This document shows, piece after piece, positions 46,760-59,977 of a DNA stretch of 64,000 bases. The DNA comes from Altericroceibacterium endophyticum (lineage in GTDB: Bacteria > Pseudomonadota > Alphaproteobacteria > Sphingomonadales > Sphingomonadaceae). The DNA is taken from assembly GCF_009827595.1 (NCBI RefSeq), contig NZ_WTYT01000001.1, forward strand, positions 62,001-126,000. Reading direction: 5' to 3'. How positions within the stretch are numbered: the stretch's first letter is position 1; each line of letters begins with the position of its first letter. The notes beneath the pieces are model-generated. The model did no database searches, was not told the DNA's origin, and saw only the letters and a list, made by a program, of their open reading frames with translations. The position numbers were made by a program, and so were the translations under genes.

Positions 46760-47320
46760 TTAACCGCGCAGATCGATCTTCGCGGTGACGACGAGCTGCG
46801 GGCGCGCTGCGCTTGTCTTTGACTGATCACTGCGGCTGAGTGTCATGATCAGGCTGGGTTCCTGACGATGGCTGAATTTTGACGTCAGCATGCCGTCGTC
46901 ACTGAACTCATCGACCAATTGCCAATTGCGAGAAAAATCTGCGGAAGACATCAGCGCGGCGACGGTGGGCTGCAGATCAACTTCGCCGCCTCCCGTGATG
47001 TGGCACATGGGCACATGGTCGGACACGACCAGAAAATATCCGGCATCCTTTGTCGCATTGATGCGCCAATAATGATTGGCCACCCGAAGATTGCGCGGAG
47101 GCTGAGCCGATTCGGGAATGGAATCCACCAACCCCATGCGATCGCCCAAAGCGACATTTTCCATGAAGGGCTCAATCCCGTCAGTCCAGCTGGCGGGATT
47201 GAGAACCCATTCCTCACAGCCCTGAATTGCGCCCTCCAGGCCGCTTTCGAGCGGCTGCTGCGGGGCAGCAGGGGGAGCGAGAGTCAGGCTCGCTGCGAGC
47301 ACAATGGGGCTAAAAAACAT
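46760..47320 (-). CDS. uncharacterised exported protein
   Basis: A 186-residue protein with a signal sequence (MFFSPIVLAASLTLAPPAAPQQ). The mature part has two cysteines (GCEEWVLNPAS and VPMCHITGG). No family is recognised. The start at 47320 is preferred to 47365, because it places the signal peptide at the N-terminus. It lies downstream of atpC, separated by that operon's terminator. Confidence 0.65.
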   Translation of the reverse strand: MFFSPIVLAASLTLAPPAAPQQPLESGLEGAIQGCEEWVLNPASWTDGIEPFMENVALGDRMGLVDSIPESAQPPRNLRVANHYWRINATKDAGYFLVVSDHVPMCHITGGGEVDLQPTVAALMSSADFSRNWQLVDEFSDDGMLTSKFSHRQEPSLIMTLSRSDQSKTSAARPQLVVTAKIDLRG

Positions 47321-47392
47321 GGCATCCTCTCCGTTGATCGTGTTTTCCCGATCATTGGGTGCCATCCTACGTTTATTCTTGAGCTACACAAC

Positions 47393-47422
47393 AAAAAAAG
47401 GGCCGCCAAATGGCGACCCTTT
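47393..47422 (-). terminator. intrinsic terminator of the ATP synthase operon
   Basis: On the minus strand AAAGGG-x-CGCC pairs with GGCG-x-CCCTTT, followed by seven T residues (47393-47399 as A on plus). It lies 21 bp after the atpC stop and is almost the same as the terminator at 18006-18035. Confidence 0.88.
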
Positions 47423-47442
47423 AATTTGCTATGGCAGTTGGT

Positions 47443-47700
47443 TCAGTCTTCAACATGCTCCGCGAGCAGTGTCAGACCTGCTTTGCCTACTTCAGCGAAG
47501 CCACCGCGGACCTGAATTTCTTCAGGTTGAGCGCCAGCCGCTTTGAAAATCTGCACCGCGCCATCGGCGATTGTCGACATGAAAGGGGCGTGGCCTTCCA
47601 GTACGCCGAACTCGCCTTCCGTGCCCGGAACGACGACCATATGGACTTCTTCCGAGCGGACCAGCTTGGCCGGGGTGACCAGTTCGAAGTGGAGTGCCAT
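47443..47700 (-). CDS. atpC: ATP synthase epsilon subunit (short form)
   Basis: An 85-residue epsilon subunit with [43 protein letters not shown], the N-terminal beta-barrel that binds gamma. It lacks the C-terminal helical hairpin seen in E. coli (about 138 residues), which is the inhibitory domain; the short form is common in alphaproteobacteria. It follows atpD by 5 bp and ends the operon. Confidence 0.94.
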   Translation of the reverse strand: MALHFELVTPAKLVRSEEVHMVVVPGTEGEFGVLEGHAPFMSTIADGAVQIFKAAGAQPEEIQVRGGFAEVGKAGLTLLAEHVED

Positions 47701-47705
47701 CGAGC

Positions 47706-49187
<1,482 letters not shown>

Positions 49188-50063
49188 TTAGAGCGCTTCG
49201 GCGCCTGCAATAATTTCGATCAGTTCAGTGGTAATCGCGGCCTGACGGCTGCGGTTATACTGAATGGTGAGGTCGCTGATGAGGTCGCCCGCATTGCGCG
49301 TGGCATTGTCCATCGCGGTCATCGATGCGCCCTGTTCGGATGCTGCGACTTCCAGCAGGCCGCCGAAAATCTGCGTCTTGATGTAGCGGGGAAGCAATTC
49401 CTCAAGGATTTCTTCTTCACCCGGTTCATATTCAACGACCGCATTGTTTTCGGTTTCCGCCACTTCAGGAGTGGGGACCGGAACCAGTTGCTGCACCGTT
49501 GGATCCTGCACGAGCGCAGATTTGAACTTGGGATATATGAGATGGGCGACATCGAATTTGCCCGCATCATACATTTCCAGCACTTCATCCGCGATCGCTT
49601 CGGCTTCTTCGAAACCGGGGGTGCGAACCGTGGATGTGTCGAAGTTCTGGCCGATCAGTTTGGGGAAGTTGCGCTTGAGCGGCGCACGGCCCTTCTTGCC
49701 GACGAGATAGAATTCGACCTGCTTGCCTCCGGCCAGCAACTCGCGGGCCTTGAGCGCAGCGGCGCGAACGATGATGGCGTTGAGACCGCCGCAGAGCCCC
49801 TTATCCGTATTGACGACAACCAACAGGTGCCGTTGATCCGAACCGGTGCCGGCGAGCAGTTTGGGCGCATTGTCCTGACCAGCAAGCGTACCTGCCAGAC
49901 TGCCCATGACCTTCGCCAGACGCTCCGCATAGGGGCGTGCAGCTTCGGCAGCAGCCTGCGCTTTGCGCAGCTTGGCCGCGGCGACCATCTGTTTGGCCTT
50001 CGTGATCTTCTGGGTCGATTTGACCGAGTTGATCCGACCTTTGAGTTCCTTGAGCGATGCCAC
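49188..50063 (-). CDS. atpG: ATP synthase F1 gamma subunit
   Basis: The 291-residue rotor shaft. N-terminal [34 protein letters not shown] and C-terminal [37 protein letters not shown] match the coiled-coil helices. It starts at a GTG (50061-50063) behind GGAAGGAAA. A variable acidic insert ([20 protein letters not shown], about residues 202-221) is in the middle domain. Confidence 0.96.
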   Translation of the reverse strand: MASLKELKGRINSVKSTQKITKAKQMVAAAKLRKAQAAAEAARPYAERLAKVMGSLAGTLAGQDNAPKLLAGTGSDQRHLLVVVNTDKGLCGGLNAIIVRAAALKARELLAGGKQVEFYLVGKKGRAPLKRNFPKLIGQNFDTSTVRTPGFEEAEAIADEVLEMYDAGKFDVAHLIYPKFKSALVQDPTVQQLVPVPTPEVAETENNAVVEYEPGEEEILEELLPRYIKTQIFGGLLEVAASEQGASMTAMDNATRNAGDLISDLTIQYNRSRQAAITTELIEIIAGAEAL

Positions 50064-50131
50064 TCTTGTTTCCTTCCCCTTTCGTCACCCCCCGGTTGAG
50101 GGATGACGAAGATGGATGATCCTCTGCGGTC

Positions 50132-52229
<2,098 letters not shown>

Positions 52230-52402
52230 GCGTGAAGGTCCTCTCAAGTCCGAAGGAACGGAAAACGAAGTTTTGCCAATAAGAGCATGCTTTTGCAGCC
52301 CCCCGGCAAAGCTGGCGCGCGACTACCATCGGGTGCGGGGATATGCAAGCCAAACGGGGTCTTTACTGTCATGCTTCTGTCTCAGTCATCGTAAAAAGAT
52401 CC

Positions 52403-53992
52403 TCATTCGGATTTGTCAGTGCAACTATATACCAGCCGTTCATTGGGCTGATCTGGCAATAGCGAGATGACACGGTCCTGGCTGGCACCGACTTCACGAG
52501 CCGCGTCCAGGCCGCCGCATTCCGGCGTTTGATAGTCGCCGCGCGCTTCGCGCGCCTTGGCGAGATCATCACGGCCCAACAAATAGCGATCCATCGAATA
52601 TTTGCCCGATTGCGGATCAAAGCGGCTGATCGTCACGGCTGCTTCGGATGACGGCACAAAAACGCGCGACCATTCGCCATTGGACAATCCATATTGGGTC
52701 CGCTCATTGACGCAGCCATTGTCGTTCCATTTGAAATCAAGCGAATCATTCGCACTGCCGGTAATACGGCTGCGCGAAACATCGAGCGTGCATTGCTTGG
52801 TGACTTGCTGCGCCGTATCGCCGGCCGGGATCACGCCCGTATCTTCTTCCGCCTCCATCTCCGCTCTCAGGACGCGTTCGACACGGTCCTGTGCAGAAGA
52901 GAAGTCAGGCCGGGAGATCCAGCTGATCATGGCGCCGACAACGGACAATATCGTGATACCGCCGGCGATCGCTACGGCGCGGCGTTTGCCTTCGCGGTGC
53001 GACAATACAGCATAGCCGCCGCCGCCCAATGCGATAATCAGCAGCAGCAGAGCGATGGCCATCCCATCCTCCCGCTCTGATATAAGAGTGTAGTTCACGG
53101 TGCGGCGGATTTCATCGCGGCGGTGAGCCAGTGCGGCCTCTGCCTGATTGGCCTTTTGCTGAGCCATCATCTGCTCGCGCTGCGCTCGCTGGCGTTCTTC
53201 CTGATTAAGGTCGGCCAGACTGCGGCAGGCAAGGCCGTTGGTTTTGGGTGAAACGTCATTGGCGCGCAGGAAGGGCAGCAATTCGCGCGTGGATACGGCA
53301 AAGAAGAACTCCGCATCCGCGCCGCCGCTTTCCGCGCCGAAGCTGTTCACGCCGATAACGCGGCCACATTCATCCAGCAGTGGCCCGCCGCTGTTCCCGC
53401 GCGCGATGGGGGCCGTATGCAGCAATGTATCAAAATCGCGGCTTGGTCGGCGGCCAGACAGGAAGCCGGTGCTTTTTACCGGCGGGGTAGAGTGGAAGAT
53501 GTCTTCCATATTCAATCCCTGCGCCCGGTCCACATTCATAGGATAGCCGACCGATACGACCGGGCCGCTGTCGGCGCCATTTCCCGATGCGATCGACAAA
53601 GGTGGCAGGTTCAGCGGGCTGGTCGTTTCGATAAGCGCCAGATCATTGCGCGGTGAAACGGAGATCAATCGGCCATAAACGGCATTTTCACCATCCGCCG
53701 GAACGATACCGATCGACAGGCTGGGGTCATCCACCGCTTCCTGCACGACATGGGCATTGGTGATAATTCGTTCGGGGGAAACGGCGAAGCCGCTGCCATG
53801 CGACACGGCATACACTTCATCCCCGTCATCGCCGACGATGACGACCCGGACCACACCGCGCGCTGCCGCATTAATATCGGCCGGGTCCGCATGGGCGGGC
53901 ATGATGGGAGCCGCCGCCGCCAGAATCGCGATGCAAGCGATCAGCAGATGGGTGACAATGCGGGTATGCCGGGCGGATAATTGAGTAACCAT
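52403..53992 (-). CDS. trypsin-like serine protease with membrane segments
   Basis: A 529-residue protein. A signal segment (about 12-32) precedes a trypsin-like domain with HVV of GFAVSPERIITNAHVV (catalytic His), NDLALIE (Asp), and ARGNSGGPLLDECGRVIGVNSFG (Ser). A membrane region of two helices (about 340-390, MAIALLLLIIALGGGG and AVAIAGGITILSVVGAM) and a C-terminal soluble domain of about 140 residues follow. A single-pass or hairpin topology with a periplasmic protease is likely. Related to DegP/HtrA in the catalytic part but with no PDZ domain. Confidence 0.85.
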   Translation of the reverse strand: MVTQLSARHTRIVTHLLIACIAILAAAAPIMPAHADPADINAAARGVVRVVIVGDDGDEVYAVSHGSGFAVSPERIITNAHVVQEAVDDPSLSIGIVPADGENAVYGRLISVSPRNDLALIETTSPLNLPPLSIASGNGADSGPVVSVGYPMNVDRAQGLNMEDIFHSTPPVKSTGFLSGRRPSRDFDTLLHTAPIARGNSGGPLLDECGRVIGVNSFGAESGGADAEFFFAVSTRELLPFLRANDVSPKTNGLACRSLADLNQEERQRAQREQMMAQQKANQAEAALAHRRDEIRRTVNYTLISEREDGMAIALLLLIIALGGGGYAVLSHREGKRRAVAIAGGITILSVVGAMISWISRPDFSSAQDRVERVLRAEMEAEEDTGVIPAGDTAQQVTKQCTLDVSRSRITGSANDSLDFKWNDNGCVNERTQYGLSNGEWSRVFVPSSEAAVTISRFDPQSGKYSMDRYLLGRDDLAKAREARGDYQTPECGGLDAAREVGASQDRVISLLPDQPNERLVYSCTDKSE

Positions 53993-54070
53993 CTGGCCCC
54001 TTTCGCCGTCTGCGGCTTTAAGTGCAAGAAACGGGAGGCAATTATTTCTGCCCGCCCTTACTATAGAGCC

Positions 54071-55123
54071 ATGACTGCGCAAGATAACCCTATCAGCGAA
54101 AGCCAAATGGCCGAGGCGTTCCGGCAGCGCGACCGCAGCTGGGACGGGCGCTTCGTGGTCGCGGTGCGCACGACACATATATATTGTCGTCCATCCTGCC
54201 CTGCACGTCGGCCAAAGCCTGAAAACACCCGGTTTTATTCAAGCGCGGAAGCCGCGCGGCAGGCAGGCTACAGACCGTGCAAACGCTGCCGCCCGGATGA
54301 CTTCGCACGCGACAGGAAGGCGGTGATGGATGTCATCAGCTGGCTGCGTGATGCAGAGACCGCGATGCCGCTGGATCAGCTGGCCGAGCGAACCGGCTAT
54401 TCGCCTTCGCATTTGCAGAAGATATTCAAGACCAGCATCGGCCTGTCCCCTGCGGCCTATGCGCGTGCGCTGCGAGTTGAAAGAGCGCGCGCGGAATTGA
54501 GGAACGGCAAAAGTGTGAGCGATGCAATCTATGCGGCGGGGTTCGAATCGCCGTCGCGCTTCTACGAGAATATGGACGGGAGATTAGGGATGACACCTTC
54601 TATATGGCGCAAGGGTGGGGAGGGGATGACGATCAGATGGGTTGAGGCTCCCACAACGCTCGGCCCCGTGCTTATCGCGGCCAGCGAAAAGGGTGTATGC
54701 CGGGTCGCGTTCAATACGCCGCCCGAGGATCTGACCCGTCTGTTTCCCAAGGCGACGATTGTTGAAGGCGATGCAGATTTTGCGGATTTGTTCCAGCGCG
54801 TGGTTGCGGCGGTGGAGAATCCGGGCCGGTCGCATGATATTCCGCTGGACGTGCAGGGCACCGTTTTTCAGGAGCGGATCTGGGCGGAACTGTGCAAGAT
54901 CCCACCCGGTGAAACCCGCAGCTATGGTCAACTTGCCGCCGCCAGTGACAAGCCGGGCGCATCGCGAGCAGCGGGGTCTGCCAATGGCGCAAACCGTATC
55001 GCCGTGCTGATACCCTGTCACCGCGTTATTCGCGCTGATGGATCGATTGGCGGCTATGCCTTTGGTGAGGAGATAAAGCGCGAATTGCTGCGGCGTGAAA
55101 ATTCAGCTCAGGACGATGGTTGA
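54071..55123 (+). CDS. ada: bifunctional Ada: methylphosphotriester / O6-methylguanine-DNA methyltransferase and AraC regulator
   Basis: A 350-residue adaptive-response protein. The N-domain zinc ligands Cys39, Cys43, Cys70 and Cys73 sit exactly as in E. coli Ada (38, 42, 69, 72); Cys39 is the phosphotriester acceptor. An AraC helix-turn-helix (about 85-180) follows. The C-domain has the acceptor Cys316 in IPCHRVI. The ATG at 54071 is chosen; the frame is open 30 codons upstream. Methylation of Cys39 is expected to activate ada itself. Confidence 0.95.
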   Translation: MTAQDNPISESQMAEAFRQRDRSWDGRFVVAVRTTHIYCRPSCPARRPKPENTRFYSSAEAARQAGYRPCKRCRPDDFARDRKAVMDVISWLRDAETAMPLDQLAERTGYSPSHLQKIFKTSIGLSPAAYARALRVERARAELRNGKSVSDAIYAAGFESPSRFYENMDGRLGMTPSIWRKGGEGMTIRWVEAPTTLGPVLIAASEKGVCRVAFNTPPEDLTRLFPKATIVEGDADFADLFQRVVAAVENPGRSHDIPLDVQGTVFQERIWAELCKIPPGETRSYGQLAAASDKPGASRAAGSANGANRIAVLIPCHRVIRADGSIGGYAFGEEIKRELLRRENSAQDDG

Positions 55124-55181
55124 GCGGGCAGGAACGGGGGCGTGACTTCGCTTAAACCTGTGAACCCACCCCAAGATTTGC

Positions 55182-55817
55182 TCAGGTCAAATTGGGTTCC
55201 AGCCCCGGCTCTGCTTTTTCCATGGCTTTGCGGTAGGCGGCGCGCGCGCCGATACGCTGCAGATAGGCGCGCGTATCGGGCATATTATCCAGTGACTGCC
55301 CGCTGAAATGACGCCCGGTCGTGAGGCAGAACACCATCATAATGTCCGCAGTGGTCAATTGACTGCCGCCAAAGAACTCTGCTTCGCCCAAGCGGTGTTC
55401 GATCAGATGGCTGCACTTTTTCATCCGGTCGGCGATGAAGTCCGCTCTGGGATTTTCGCCCTCTCCGCCTTGAAGGACCAGTCCGGCTATCGCCGTTGCC
55501 ATCATCGTGCCGTTGGAGAAATGCAGCCAGAACAGATGATCGGCGAAATCGGGATGGTCAGAATCGAGCGATAATTTTCCGCCGCCATGGATGGCATCGA
55601 TATATTCCACGATGGCGCCGCTTTCGCCCAGCATCTGGCCATTGTCTTCGATTACGGGAGCAATTCCCATCGGGTGAAGCTGTTTATAGCTGTCAGGTGC
55701 CAGCCGGTTATCGGCTCGCCGATCATAGAGTTTCAGTTCGTAATCAAGGCCCAGTTCTTCACACAGCCAAACGATGCGTTCGGATTGGGACATTCTCAGA
55801 TGATACACGGTCAGCAT
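55182..55817 (-). CDS. glutathione S-transferase-like protein
   Basis: A 211-residue GST with an N-terminal thioredoxin-like domain starting MLTVYHLRMSQSERIVWLCEELGLDYEL and the glutathione-binding motif GIAPVIEDNGQMLGESGAIVEYI (cis-Pro and Glu-Ser). A C-terminal helical domain follows with FGGSQLTTADIMM. The catalytic residue is not clear from the sequence. It is 16 bp downstream of the photolyase gene and on the same strand. Confidence 0.9.
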   Translation of the reverse strand: MLTVYHLRMSQSERIVWLCEELGLDYELKLYDRRADNRLAPDSYKQLHPMGIAPVIEDNGQMLGESGAIVEYIDAIHGGGKLSLDSDHPDFADHLFWLHFSNGTMMATAIAGLVLQGGEGENPRADFIADRMKKCSHLIEHRLGEAEFFGGSQLTTADIMMVFCLTTGRHFSGQSLDNMPDTRAYLQRIGARAAYRKAMEKAEPGLEPNLT

Positions 55818-55833
55818 GGTTGCTATAGTCCCT

Positions 55834-57396
55834 TCAGGATGCACGCGCCCAACCGGCGCTTGCCGGTTTCAGCGTGGCTAGAAATTGGTTTGCGGTTTCG
55901 AGATATTCTTGGCGCCTAGGCGCATCCATTCGGTCCCAATTGGAATAGACGCGCCCGATGCGCTGATTGCTTTCAAGTGCCTCGCGATGGCGATGCATGA
56001 AATGCCAATAGAGCGAATTGAACGGGCAGGCTTTGTCGCCGGTTTTCTGATGCGGCGAATAGGTGCAGGACCCGCAATAATCAGACATTTTATTGATGTA
56101 ATTGGCGCTGGCGGCATAGGGTTTGGAAGCTAGTGCTCCGCCATCGGCAAACAGGACCATTGCCGAAACATTGGGCAGTTCGACCCATTCATATGCATCG
56201 GCGTAAACCGCCAGATACCAATCTTGGACTGCGGGCGGGCTGACGCCGATCAACAGCGCGAAATTCCCGAGGATCATCAGGCGCTGAATATGATGGGCGT
56301 GGGCATTTTCAAAGGTGGAGCGGATGCAATCGGCGAGGCAGCGCATGCTGGTTTGGCCGGTCCAGTAGAATTCCGGCAAAGCACGCTGTGCGTTCAGAGC
56401 ATTGGAAGTTTGCAACTCCGGCATCTGCAGCCAGTAAAATCCGCGAACATATTCACGCCACCCAAGAATCTGCCTGATGAAACCCTCCACCGCATTGAGC
56501 GGTGAATTGCCGGCGTGATATTCCTCCTCCGCCCGGCGGCAGAGCGCCAGCGAGTCCAGCAATCCCAGATTGATCTCCGGGGAGAGCAGTGAATGATAGA
56601 GCTGATCCTGCCCGTGCAGCATGGCATCCTGATAATTGCCGAAATCGGCAAGGTAGTCGGTGAAAAAGGGTTCGGCCGCCTGTTCGGCCTGATTGCGCGT
56701 CACCGCCCAGCGAAATCTTTCAAGTGAGCCAAAATGGTCGGCGAAACGCTCTGCCACCAGATTTATCACGTCTCTGGTCAGTTCGTCAGGTTCAAACCCC
56801 TCGCGCCATTCGGGCGACAGGTCGCTGTCCGGCTTTGCGCGATTTTCCTTGTCGTAATTCCATTCGCCGCCTTCGGGGCCGCCTTCATCATCCAGCAAAA
56901 TGCCGGTTTTGCGGCGCATATCGCGGTAGAAATACTCCATCCGCAGCGATGTTCGGCCATCTGCCCAATCCCGGAAGTCCTGCTTGGAGGCGATGAATCG
57001 GTCATCTTCGTGAATATGGACCGGGCAATCCAGATCATCGCCCCAGGCGTCGATCATCTGTTGTACGCGCCATTCACTTGCTTCGGTCACATGGAGTGCG
57101 GATGGTTGATGACGCTGCGCAGCGCGTTTCACTTCTGCGGTGAAGCTGCCGGTGTTGTCGGGATCGTCCAGCCGGATGTAATCGACCTGCCAGCCGTCAT
57201 TTTCCAGCTCACGCGCGAAATGGCGCATGGCAGAAAGGATCAGGGCAATCTTCTGCTTGTGATGCTTCACATATGTGGTTTCGTCCCACACCTCCATCAT
57301 CAATATGACGGAACCATCCTTGGTTCGGCCGCGCAGCGATGGAAGAGTACGCGTCAGCTGATCGCCAAGAATGGGGATGATTTCCGGCCCGTTCAT
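55834..57396 (-). CDS. Fe-S bacterial cryptochrome/photolyase (PhrB/CryPro type)
   Basis: A 520-residue photolyase-related protein: N-terminal IPILGDQLTRTLPSLRGRTKD, FAD-binding region with WREYVRGFYWLQMP, MLIGNFALLIGVSPPAVQDWYLAVYADAYEWVELPN (here ILGNFALL), and the Cys cluster MSDYCGSCTYSPHQKTGDKACPFNSLYW, plus an upstream Cys (LALCRRAEEEY). Four cysteines in this pattern bind a [4Fe-4S] cluster; relatives repair (6-4) photoproducts. It begins 38 bp before a mobile inverted-repeat element. Confidence 0.92.
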   Translation of the reverse strand: MNGPEIIPILGDQLTRTLPSLRGRTKDGSVILMMEVWDETTYVKHHKQKIALILSAMRHFARELENDGWQVDYIRLDDPDNTGSFTAEVKRAAQRHQPSALHVTEASEWRVQQMIDAWGDDLDCPVHIHEDDRFIASKQDFRDWADGRTSLRMEYFYRDMRRKTGILLDDEGGPEGGEWNYDKENRAKPDSDLSPEWREGFEPDELTRDVINLVAERFADHFGSLERFRWAVTRNQAEQAAEPFFTDYLADFGNYQDAMLHGQDQLYHSLLSPEINLGLLDSLALCRRAEEEYHAGNSPLNAVEGFIRQILGWREYVRGFYWLQMPELQTSNALNAQRALPEFYWTGQTSMRCLADCIRSTFENAHAHHIQRLMILGNFALLIGVSPPAVQDWYLAVYADAYEWVELPNVSAMVLFADGGALASKPYAASANYINKMSDYCGSCTYSPHQKTGDKACPFNSLYWHFMHRHREALESNQRIGRVYSNWDRMDAPRRQEYLETANQFLATLKPASAGWARAS

Positions 57397-57434
57397 GGCA
57401 ACCTAACGATCGGGCCGCGCTCAAGTGCCCGAAT

Positions 57435-57467
57435 TAGGCCGTAAACTCATAAACAGCACCGTCGAGG
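57435..57467 (+). repeat. left terminal inverted repeat of the MITE
   Basis: Begins TA-GGCCGTAAACTCATAAA; it matches the reverse complement of 57670-57702 in 32 of 33 bases (G at 57461 on the left against an A on the reverse-complemented right arm). Confidence 0.88.
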
Positions 57468-57669
57468 CGCCCAAATGGCGAACATATCGGGGCAAAGCGC
57501 CCGCCGGGAAGGCTGTTTGCCTTTCCAAGGGCGATTTGGTTCGGGAGGGAAGCCATTTGGGCGTCGCAAAGCGATTTGGTCAAAATGGCCCATCGCAACG
57601 TCAAGAAGCCTGGAAATATCGACATATTCCCACGTCTTCTTTCCTTGCGCTGAGCCATTTTGCCTCAAA

Positions 57670-57702
57670 CCTCGATGGTGCTGTTTATGAGTTTACGGCC
57701 TA
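57670..57702 (-). repeat. right terminal inverted repeat of the MITE
   Basis: Reverse complement of 57435-57467 with one mismatch. Its last three bases (57700-57702) are the priA stop codon, read on the minus strand as TAG. Confidence 0.88.
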
Positions 57703-59877
57703 GACGAAACTATAAGGATCAATGTCGATACTGACGCGCACGCTGCGTGGAAAATCAAGCGCGCCGAGCCATTCGCGGATCACATTTTGCACCTGTGCGC
57801 TGCGCCGGGCATTGATCAGCAGGCGGTAACGATATCTTCCGCGCAGCAGCGACATGGGGGCCGGAGCAGGGCCCAGGACGGCGACATCGGGTAGATGCGG
57901 CGCGGTTCCGCCGATGGCGCGTGCAGCATTGCGCGCCTCGGCCTCATCTTCGGAGGATACGATGATCGCGGCCCAGCGGCCAAAAGGCGGCGCACCGGCA
58001 TGGCGCCTCGCTTCCGTTTCGGCATCATAAAAGGCATCGCGATCGCCTGCTGCCAGCGCAGCGATCACGGCCGCTTCCGGGTGGCGGGTCTGGATCAGAA
58101 CTTCGCCGGGTTTCGAGCCGCGGCCCGCACGCCCGGCAACCTGCGCGACCTGCTGATAGGTTCGCTCCGCCGCGCGCAGATCGCCTCCCTCAAGACCAAG
58201 ATCAGCATCGACGACGCCGACCAGAGTGAGTTCCGGGAAGTGGAAGCCCTTGGTTACCAATTGCGTGCCGACAATCACATCCACCAGCCGTTCTTCTGCC
58301 AGCTGCACGAATTCCGCCGCTTTTTCGGGGGAATTCAGCGTGTCGGACGTGACCAGCGCGACGCGTGCTTGCGGCATGATCTCGCGGACTTCATCGGCAA
58401 TCCGCTCCACCCCCGGACCGCAGGCGACCAGACAATCTTCCGTGCCGCATTCGGGACACGTGGCGGGGGGCTGCGTTTCATATCCGCAATGGTGGCAGGC
58501 GAGGCGACTGGACAGGCGATGTTCGACCAGCCAGGCGCTGCAATTGGGGCATTGAAAGCGGTAACCGCAATGGCGGCACAGGGTGAGCGGCGCATAGCCA
58601 CGGCGGTTGAGAAACAGCAGCGATTGTTCGGAGCGTTCGAGCCGCGCTTCCATTTCCTTCACCAGCGGCGGTGCCAGCCAACGGCCGCGTTCAGGCGGTG
58701 TTTCGCGCAGGTCGAGCGTGGAAATTTCCGGCATTGTCGCGCCGCCAAAACGGCTGGCCAGCTCGATCTTTTCGTAAATGCCGCTTTCGGCCATTTGGAG
58801 GCTTTCCAGCGCGGGCGTTGCGCTGGCCAGAATGGCGGGGATTTCTTCAAACCGAGCGCGCATTACCGCCACATCGCGGGCATTATAACGCACGCCTTCA
58901 TCCTGTTTGAAGGACACTTCATGCGCCTCATCCACCACAATCAGGCCCAGATTCGCATAGGGGAGGAACAGCGCCGATCGTGCCCCGACCACCACTTGTG
59001 CGCCGCCCTTGGCGGGCGGTGTGGCGATGGCTCGCCATGCGCGGCGGCGTTCGGTGCTTTTCAGGGAACTGTGCCAGACCACCGGCGAACTGCCGAAGCG
59101 GTTTTCAAACCGGCGCAGGAACGCCTCGGTCAGGGCGATTTCCGGCAGCAGGACCAGCACTTGCCGATCTTTGGCGAGCGCTTCGGAAATGGCTTCAAAA
59201 TAAACCTCGGTTTTGCCCGAGCCGGTGACACCATCCAGTAGGAATGGTGCAAACCCACCTTTTTGCATCGCTTCGATAAAGCGATCTGCGGCATGTTGCT
59301 GACTATCATTGAGATCGGGAACGGCGAAATCCGGCTGCGCTCTGGGATAGGGGCGGTCGCAATCCACCTCCACCGGTTCCAGCACGCCTTGCGAGACCAG
59401 CCCGCGCAGCACGCCGTCACTTACCCCGGCGAGTTCGGACAGTTCGCGGATGGTGGCCTGTTCACCCTGCAGCGCGTCCATCGCGCGCAGACGCTGCGGT
59501 GTCATCCGGTCCGGCTCGTGATCGGTCAGGCGATATTCGGTCATGGTCGCCGGACCTTTCAGCGCGCCGCCACTGGCCAGCACCATACGCGCAACCGATG
59601 CGAGCGGCGCGCAGTAATAATCGGCGGTCCATTCCACCAGGCGGCGCAATTGTGCCTTGAGCGGGGCCACCGGCAGAACACCGATCAGCGGGCGCAATTT
59701 GGCATCCGGAACCTCAGCCGCAGGCAGCCGTTCGGCTTCCCAGACAATCCCGGTAATTTGCCGGGGGCCGAGCGGGGCAACCACTACCGAGCCCGGTTCG
59801 ACCTGCATTCCCTGGGGGACGCGGTAGTCGAGCGGGCCGAGTGCGGCATTGAAAATGACAATTCGGACGCGGTTCAT
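57700..59877 (-). CDS. priA: primosomal replication restart helicase PriA
   Basis: A 725-residue helicase: N-terminal DNA-binding domain, Walker A DGVTGSGKTEVYF, DEAH box VVDEAHEVSFKQ, a cysteine-rich zinc region (CRHCGYRFQCPNC and CHHCGYETQPPATCPECG), and helicase C motifs GTQLVTKGFHFPELTLVGVVDADLGL. It restarts stalled forks by loading DnaB. The C-terminus ends SIDIDPYSFV. The stop TAG is made from the TA flank plus the first G of a MITE; before insertion it was probably TAA. Confidence 0.95.
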   Translation of the reverse strand: MNRVRIVIFNAALGPLDYRVPQGMQVEPGSVVVAPLGPRQITGIVWEAERLPAAEVPDAKLRPLIGVLPVAPLKAQLRRLVEWTADYYCAPLASVARMVLASGGALKGPATMTEYRLTDHEPDRMTPQRLRAMDALQGEQATIRELSELAGVSDGVLRGLVSQGVLEPVEVDCDRPYPRAQPDFAVPDLNDSQQHAADRFIEAMQKGGFAPFLLDGVTGSGKTEVYFEAISEALAKDRQVLVLLPEIALTEAFLRRFENRFGSSPVVWHSSLKSTERRRAWRAIATPPAKGGAQVVVGARSALFLPYANLGLIVVDEAHEVSFKQDEGVRYNARDVAVMRARFEEIPAILASATPALESLQMAESGIYEKIELASRFGGATMPEISTLDLRETPPERGRWLAPPLVKEMEARLERSEQSLLFLNRRGYAPLTLCRHCGYRFQCPNCSAWLVEHRLSSRLACHHCGYETQPPATCPECGTEDCLVACGPGVERIADEVREIMPQARVALVTSDTLNSPEKAAEFVQLAEERLVDVIVGTQLVTKGFHFPELTLVGVVDADLGLEGGDLRAAERTYQQVAQVAGRAGRGSKPGEVLIQTRHPEAAVIAALAAGDRDAFYDAETEARRHAGAPPFGRWAAIIVSSEDEAEARNAARAIGGTAPHLPDVAVLGPAPAPMSLLRGRYRYRLLINARRSAQVQNVIREWLGALDFPRSVRVSIDIDPYSFV

Positions 59878-59977
59878 GAGAAGTGGCTATATGGGCGGCA
59901 ATGGTGCTGCCCCGCAAGCACCGTCTGCAAACGCGATAATATGTGGCGATTATGCGGGCCGATTGGGAGAAAACAAT

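Larger units (their letters stand above)
57435..57702. mobile_element. miniature inverted-repeat transposable element (268 bp)
   Basis: A 33-bp inverted repeat with one mismatch (57435-57467 and 57670-57702) bounds a non-coding 268-bp segment. The outer 2 bp are TA, and TA occurs at both flanks, so TTAG in the ancestor could have been the target with a TA duplication. The interior holds smaller inverted repeats (57468-57479 with 57552-57563) but no credible gene. The right end forms the priA stop codon. This fits a MITE mobilised by an IS630/Tc1-mariner or IS5-family IS427-type transposase. Confidence 0.82.

Noticed and set aside
57425-57703. A 92-residue open frame on the plus strand and a 74-residue frame on the minus strand in the same place, both ending in DGAVYEFTA
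   Set aside because: The identical ends come from the two arms of the terminal inverted repeat, not from genes. The interior has no protein signature.
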